From NCBI GenBank assembly GCA_027026755.1, contig JALVNE010000060.1, positions 1 to 46,147 of the forward strand: DNA of 46,147 bases, given 5' to 3'. This DNA is from Sedimenticola sp. Its GTDB lineage: Bacteria > Pseudomonadota > Gammaproteobacteria > Chromatiales > Chromatiaceae. Below, in pieces: positions 42,634 to 46,147 of this stretch. Under the pieces are notes generated by a model. The model saw nothing but the letters and a program-made list of their open reading frames with translations. It was not told the DNA's origin and made no database searches. How positions within the stretch are numbered: the stretch's first letter is position 1; each line of letters starts with the position of its first letter. A program made the translations under genes and the position numbers.

Positions 42634-43577
42634 GCGCGGCAGTGCAAAGACAGGCGGGCAGTGATCTGGTGGTGTTCTGGCTTGCCCGGAACATGGCTTA
42701 CAAGACGCGCATGATGCTTGCCTTCGGCCTGATACTGCTGGGGGTTTTGCTGCAATGGTATTCCGGCGAGGTGTTCGCCGGCGTGATTCCCCTGGTTGCA
42801 GGCAATGCCCTGCTGCTGGTGAAAGGTTATGACAACCGTGTGGAGTTCAAGGGTTACGACCCGGCCCAACAATGGCAACAGGTGGAGCCTGTCCGTCTGG
42901 CGGAACTCAAGGCCCTGGACAGGAAGATCAAGCGCTGGGACCGCAGTTTCATGGATGTCACCAACAGCTGGGGCCTGATCACTTTCTTTCTGCTCATCTT
43001 TCTGTTGTTTCTGATGTTCGCGAAGCTGTCGGCGCCCGGCCAGCCTTCCCGGCTGCTGGCCATTCCCATCGACATGGCCATTCTGTTCCTGCCCCACTGG
43101 TTCACTGGCACGCGGCGCATATTGCGCATGCCCGGGCTGCTGATCAAGGCGGAACTGCTGGACAAGGTGCGCAAATGGGCCGAGCAGGAGTTTCCCAAGG
43201 TCAAGGCCGAAGTGTTGATGCTGCTCAAGGGAAAGGAGAAGACCCTGCCCGCGGACATCAAGATAAAACTGGCGCCGAAGGATGCGCCCAAGGATTTCCT
43301 GGGTCTGTATGGCCAGGTGGTCATCAACAACGTGCAGGGGAAATCCTATCCTTATTTCTACATGGTGCTGGTGGCGCAGCCCAAGCTGGGGCTCAAGGCC
43401 CTGGCCCAGGCTTTCGATCCGCCGACCGGCGTGGTCAGGGAATTCAAGGAACAAAACGGCGTGGAAGTGTTGGTGATCCGCCAGCACACCACCAGGCGCT
43501 CCGGTTATCACACCAAGCCAGAACGGGTGCGGCAATTGTTTGAGCTGGGAATGGAGCAGATGCGCAGGCTGCTGTGA
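42630..43577 (+). CDS. Polytopic membrane protein in radical SAM operon
   Basis: A 315-residue protein starting at the ATG at 42630 (MSAAVQRQAGSD), overlapping the radical SAM stop by four bases. Membrane segments lie at about 28-65 (two adjacent helices), 115-133 (GLITFFLLIFLLFLMFAKL) and 143-160 (LLAIPIDMAILFLPHWFTG). The C-terminal half (about 175-315) is soluble, with alternating basic and hydrophobic residues, and may bind a partner. I do not recognise a transporter or protease motif. Translational coupling places it in the same complex or pathway as the enzyme and the CHSA-repeat protein. Confidence 0.75.
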   Translation: MSAAVQRQAGSDLVVFWLARNMAYKTRMMLAFGLILLGVLLQWYSGEVFAGVIPLVAGNALLLVKGYDNRVEFKGYDPAQQWQQVEPVRLAELKALDRKIKRWDRSFMDVTNSWGLITFFLLIFLLFLMFAKLSAPGQPSRLLAIPIDMAILFLPHWFTGTRRILRMPGLLIKAELLDKVRKWAEQEFPKVKAEVLMLLKGKEKTLPADIKIKLAPKDAPKDFLGLYGQVVINNVQGKSYPYFYMVLVAQPKLGLKALAQAFDPPTGVVREFKEQNGVEVLVIRQHTTRRSGYHTKPERVRQLFELGMEQMRRLL

Positions 43578-43656
43578 AATGCCTTATGTCAATCCCCGTA
43601 CCGGGCTGACAGGGTATACTTCGCGCCACTACTGGCCATTCATCGAAGACGAGCAC

Positions 43657-43998
43657 ATGAAGTTATTCATTCCTTTTCTTGCCCTGCTGGCGGCAATGCC
43701 CGTGACATCCTCTGCCGACACGCTGGACAAGGCCGGGCTGGCGGCCGTGGAAGAACTCGGGCGCCTCAACGGCATTGCCCTGAACTGCCGGTATTTCGAC
43801 CAGGTCAAACGCATCAAGCAGATACTCATCGACAACCTGCCCAAGCGCAGAGAGCTGGGCCAGGTGTTCGAGGAAAAGACGGACGCTTCCTTCAAGGAAT
43901 TCATCCAGTCCGGCGCCGCCTGTCCCTCTCCCGCCGCTTTTGCCGGCGATGTTGGCAAGGCGGGAGACGAGCTGGCCAGGGTTTTTGCTTCCAATTGA
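43657..43998 (+). CDS. Small periplasmic protein of unknown function
   Basis: A 113-residue protein with a signal peptide (MKLFIPFLALLAAMPVTSSA). The mature part is helical with two cysteines (ALNCRYF and SGAACPSP) that could pair or bind a metal. I chose the ATG at 43657; an upstream frame start would precede the signal peptide. It lies 79 bases after the membrane protein gene and 40 bases before the ZnuA/Sco fusion gene. No family recognised. Confidence 0.65.
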   Translation: MKLFIPFLALLAAMPVTSSADTLDKAGLAAVEELGRLNGIALNCRYFDQVKRIKQILIDNLPKRRELGQVFEEKTDASFKEFIQSGAACPSPAAFAGDVGKAGDELARVFASN

Positions 43999-44038
43999 CG
44001 ACAGCCCGGCGGAACGGCGCCGGCCCCGAAGGTTTGCC

Positions 44039-45472
44039 ATGAGAAAGTTTTTCCCCGGTTTTTCCCTGTTGGCTGCAATGGCACTGATGCTTGCGGCCAA
44101 GGCTTCCCTTGCCGAAGACCACGACCTGCGCGTAGTGGTGAGCATCAAGCCCGTGCATTCTCTGATGGCCAGCCTGATGAAAGGGGTTCGTCCTCCCGAG
44201 CTGCTGGTGGGCAAGGGGGAGATTCCCTATGGCTGGAAGCCCACGGCGGAACAAAAGGCTCATATCAAGGACGCGGATATCGTCATTTGGGCGGGGCCGG
44301 AGCTGGAAAAGAGCCTGGCGCCCGTCATCGAGGCGCTGCCCAAGGACAAACTGGTGCTGACCCTTCTTGACAGTCTGGACCTGAAAATCCTGCCGTCCCG
44401 CTGGAACGACACGGACCGTGATCCCTATTTCTGGCTGGACAGCCGCAATGCCCTGATGCTCATCGATGTGCTGACCAAAATGCTCATGGACAAGGATTAC
44501 GCCCGGGCGCATCTGTACAAACGCAACCGCGACGCCCTGTTCGAGAAACTGGCGGAACTGGACCGGCGCCTGGAATACGGCTACCGGGGCCTCAAGGGCG
44601 GCGTGGTGCTGGCCTATTACGACACCCAGCAGTATTTCGAGCAGGCCTATGCCCTCAAACTGGGCGGCGTGCTGAGCCCCTCACCGGATGTGCCGGTGAA
44701 CGCCGCAACCCTCCTCAAGGAGCGGCAAAAGGTGCAGGCGGGAGAATATGCCTGCCTGCTCACGGAAGCCCGGATGAAAATGCCTGCCCTGGATCTGCTC
44801 CTTGGCGGTGCGGATATCAATCATGTGGAACTGGACAGCTTTGGCAGCACCCTGGAGCCAGGCGAAGGCCTCTACCTGAAACTCATGAACCACAACACCA
44901 GCCTCATCAAGGCTTGCGTGAACAAGACCGCGGCCAAACTGGAGGCGGCAACAAAGCCGGAAGCTGCGCCGGCTCCCGTTCCGGATCATATTGGTGGCCG
45001 TTTCGTGCTCACGGATCACAAGGGCAACATGGTCACCGAGGAAGATATGAAGGGCAAGTACCAGCTCATCTATTTCGGCTACACCTATTGCCCGGATGTC
45101 TGCCCCACCTCCTTGAGCGTGATGATGACCGCTCTGAAGAAAATTGATCCCGAAGCCAAACGCATCCAGCCTTATTTCATCACCGTGGACCCCCAGCGGG
45201 ATACCCAGAAAGTGATGGCGGACTACGTGAACTACTTTGGCAAGACCCTCATTGGCCTGCGCGGCACCGAGGAAATGACCCAGCGCCTTATCAAGGAATT
45301 CGGGGTGGTGGTGGAAAAAGTGGTGGACGATCCCGCCCATCCGGAAAAATACCTCATCGACCACACCGCCAGCCTCTACCTGATGGGGCCGGACGGACGC
45401 TTCATCACCAAGTTCGCCCATGGCATCAGTCCGAAACAGCTGGTGGAGAAGCTGCGGGAATACGTGAAATAA
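44039..45472 (+). CDS. Fusion of ZnuA-like binding protein and Sco domain
   Basis: A 477-residue exported protein (signal peptide 1-25, ending SLAEDH). Residues 28-300 have the fold pattern of ZnuA-type metal-binding proteins of ABC importers, including the disulfide pair Cys239/Cys293. Yet the usual ligand histidines are missing: the HxY/S loop reads IPYGWKPT (62-69), the DPHLWLD segment reads DPYFWLD (129-134), and HDAYGYF becomes YYDTQQYF (193-200). Residues 315-477 form a complete Sco/SenC domain with CPDVC (Cys351, Cys355) and the copper-ligand His442 in LIDHTASLYL. Sco proteins insert copper into oxidases or act as thiol-disulfide proteins. This pairing in one polypeptide is unusual. 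Confidence 0.88.
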   Translation: MRKFFPGFSLLAAMALMLAAKASLAEDHDLRVVVSIKPVHSLMASLMKGVRPPELLVGKGEIPYGWKPTAEQKAHIKDADIVIWAGPELEKSLAPVIEALPKDKLVLTLLDSLDLKILPSRWNDTDRDPYFWLDSRNALMLIDVLTKMLMDKDYARAHLYKRNRDALFEKLAELDRRLEYGYRGLKGGVVLAYYDTQQYFEQAYALKLGGVLSPSPDVPVNAATLLKERQKVQAGEYACLLTEARMKMPALDLLLGGADINHVELDSFGSTLEPGEGLYLKLMNHNTSLIKACVNKTAAKLEAATKPEAAPAPVPDHIGGRFVLTDHKGNMVTEEDMKGKYQLIYFGYTYCPDVCPTSLSVMMTALKKIDPEAKRIQPYFITVDPQRDTQKVMADYVNYFGKTLIGLRGTEEMTQRLIKEFGVVVEKVVDDPAHPEKYLIDHTASLYLMGPDGRFITKFAHGISPKQLVEKLREYVK

Positions 45473-45490
45473 GCGGCCCGGCGCTGGCGC

Positions 45491-45862
45491 TCAGGGTGTC
45501 TCCGGTTTGCCGTCTGCCCGTTTGAATCTGCCCAGGGCCTTTCCCCCCAAACTTAAGATGCCGGTGCCGTCCTTGTCCACGGAAAAGCTGAATTGCGTTT
45601 CCCTGTCGGCATGGGATGAGGGAGTGCAGTCGAGCTGAACGGTACGTGCGTCCCTGCCGCCCCAGAAGCAATGCCAGTTGGCGGAGGGTGTCTTGCTGTC
45701 GAACATGGCCCGCCCTTCATAGGACAGCGTCAGGCGGGAGATTCCCCAGTCGTTTTCCTCCGTCGCAGTCCAGTTCCCCGCACCAGGATGGGGAGAGCAT
45801 GCCGACAACAGCAGACCGACGACTGGCAGGAAGAGGCAGGTTCTGGCAACAGAATGCATCAT
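45491..45862 (-). CDS. Putative lipoprotein
   Basis: A 123-residue protein starting at the ATG at 45862 (an ATG one codon later is equivalent). The signal peptide ends in a lipobox, LLSAC, so the Cys would be lipidated and the protein anchored to a membrane facing the periplasm. The mature part is beta-rich with three further cysteines (NWHCFWGG, LDCTPS). No domain recognised. It converges on the ZnuA/Sco gene with 18 bases between stops. Confidence 0.7.
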   Translation of the reverse strand: MMHSVARTCLFLPVVGLLLSACSPHPGAGNWTATEENDWGISRLTLSYEGRAMFDSKTPSANWHCFWGGRDARTVQLDCTPSSHADRETQFSFSVDKDGTGILSLGGKALGRFKRADGKPETP

Positions 45863-45932
45863 TGTCAGGACAACAGGAATTCCGGGAAAGGCCGCATCAT
45901 ACCGCAATTGTCACAGGGGTCGAATGGTTACA

Positions 45933-45999
45933 GGGGTCGGAGTCAAATCACCAGGGAGGCAGAGTTTACGCACCATCACCCTGATTTGACTCCGACCCC
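45933..45999. repeat. 67-bp palindrome-ended element, copy 4
   Basis: Ends GGGGTCGGAGTCAAATCA and TGATTTGACTCCGACCCC are inverse copies, the GGAG variant as at 37182. It lies upstream of the lipoprotein gene rather than after a stop codon. A further partial end, GGGGTCGGAGT, is at 46023-46033. Confidence 0.82.
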
Positions 46000-46034
46000 G
46001 ACTGCCCGCCTGTCCCTGCCCCAGGGGTCGGAGT

Positions 46035-46147
46035 GTGCGGCCGAGCAAGGTCGATCGTTCAAGCGGGTGGGAACCCCGCCTCGGCAAGGCAGGTCAGCCA
46101 CCGAGTAGCGAGCATCGGGCAGGCGGAGGTGACTCCAAATGTTAAGC
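46035..46147 (+). other. Possible 5' end of a group II intron, cut by window end
   Basis: GTGCG at 46035 matches the group II intron 5' consensus GUGYG. What follows (GCCGAGCAAGGTCGATCG, then GGGTGGGAACCCCGCC with a hairpin, CAGGTCAGCCACCGAGTAGCGAGC) resembles the start of bacterial group II introns as I remember them, and no open frame of note is present. It begins immediately after GGGGTCGGAGT, the left end of the 68-bp element family. The intron-encoded protein would lie beyond the window. Alternatively it is another repeat. Confidence 0.35.

Overview
The window looks like the chromosome of a chemolithotrophic, sulfur-oxidising gammaproteobacterium (Chromatiales/Thiotrichales-like; genus not assignable from sequence alone). 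The evidence is GC-rich coding sequence, a Qmo/Hdr-type electron-transfer cluster of the kind that works with APS reductase, a TusA-like sulfur carrier, a CbbQ/NorQ-type AAA+ ATPase, and typical gammaproteobacterial housekeeping genes (glnA with an NtrC/sigma-54 control region, metH, tmcA, nei, msrB, tas). Two very different kinds of content alternate: compact, overlapping operons of conserved genes, and intergenic spaces packed with palindromic repeats.

Layout: 1-593 holds only unresolved open frames; 594-989 is a small exported protein. 1278-3279 is an RstA/RstB-like two-component system, convergent with an anchored Pro-rich protein (3258-4292). 4480-9634 (minus) is qmoA-qmoB-hdrC-hdrB, ending in a strong terminator. 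A 257-bp hairpin-rich element (9915-10171) precedes a MoxR-type ATPase, moaE and a DUF533 protein. 12836-17148 (minus) is a duplicated module in which exported proteins with a C-terminal SLH repeat alternate with Sel1-repeat genes; one Sel1 copy survives only as a decayed fragment. glnA follows with its NtrC site and sigma-54 promoter, then a tusA-CDF transporter pair, a composite palindromic element, a PP-loop ATPase and tas. 22912-25240 (plus) carries a CbiM-like membrane protein and a tight DUF350/lytic transglycosylase/methyltransferase operon. 26409-29870 holds a cytochrome b561-YceI pair, nei plus hemerythrin, and divergent msrB. A 163-bp tandem repeat array separates msrB from tmcA. metH (with a REP palindrome inserted in frame) and a TPR-GGDEF protein follow.

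The most novel region is 39584-45472 (plus). A signal-peptide membrane protein resembling DUF2207 ends in eight cysteines spaced every four residues (CHDA followed by six CHSA). Its gene overlaps by one base a radical SAM/SPASM protein with a PqqD-like N-terminus, which overlaps by four bases a polytopic membrane protein. Downstream lie a small periplasmic protein and a fusion of a ZnuA-like binding-protein domain, lacking the usual metal-ligand histidines, to an Sco domain. I read this as a candidate peptide- or protein-modification system that builds a Cys/His-rich, possibly metal-handling tail; this function is inference.

Several 67-68 bp elements with ends GGGGTCrGAGTCAAAT (33212, 33312, 37182, 45933) sit next to genes, three of them touching stop codons. 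The last bases resemble the 5' end of a group II intron running off the window.
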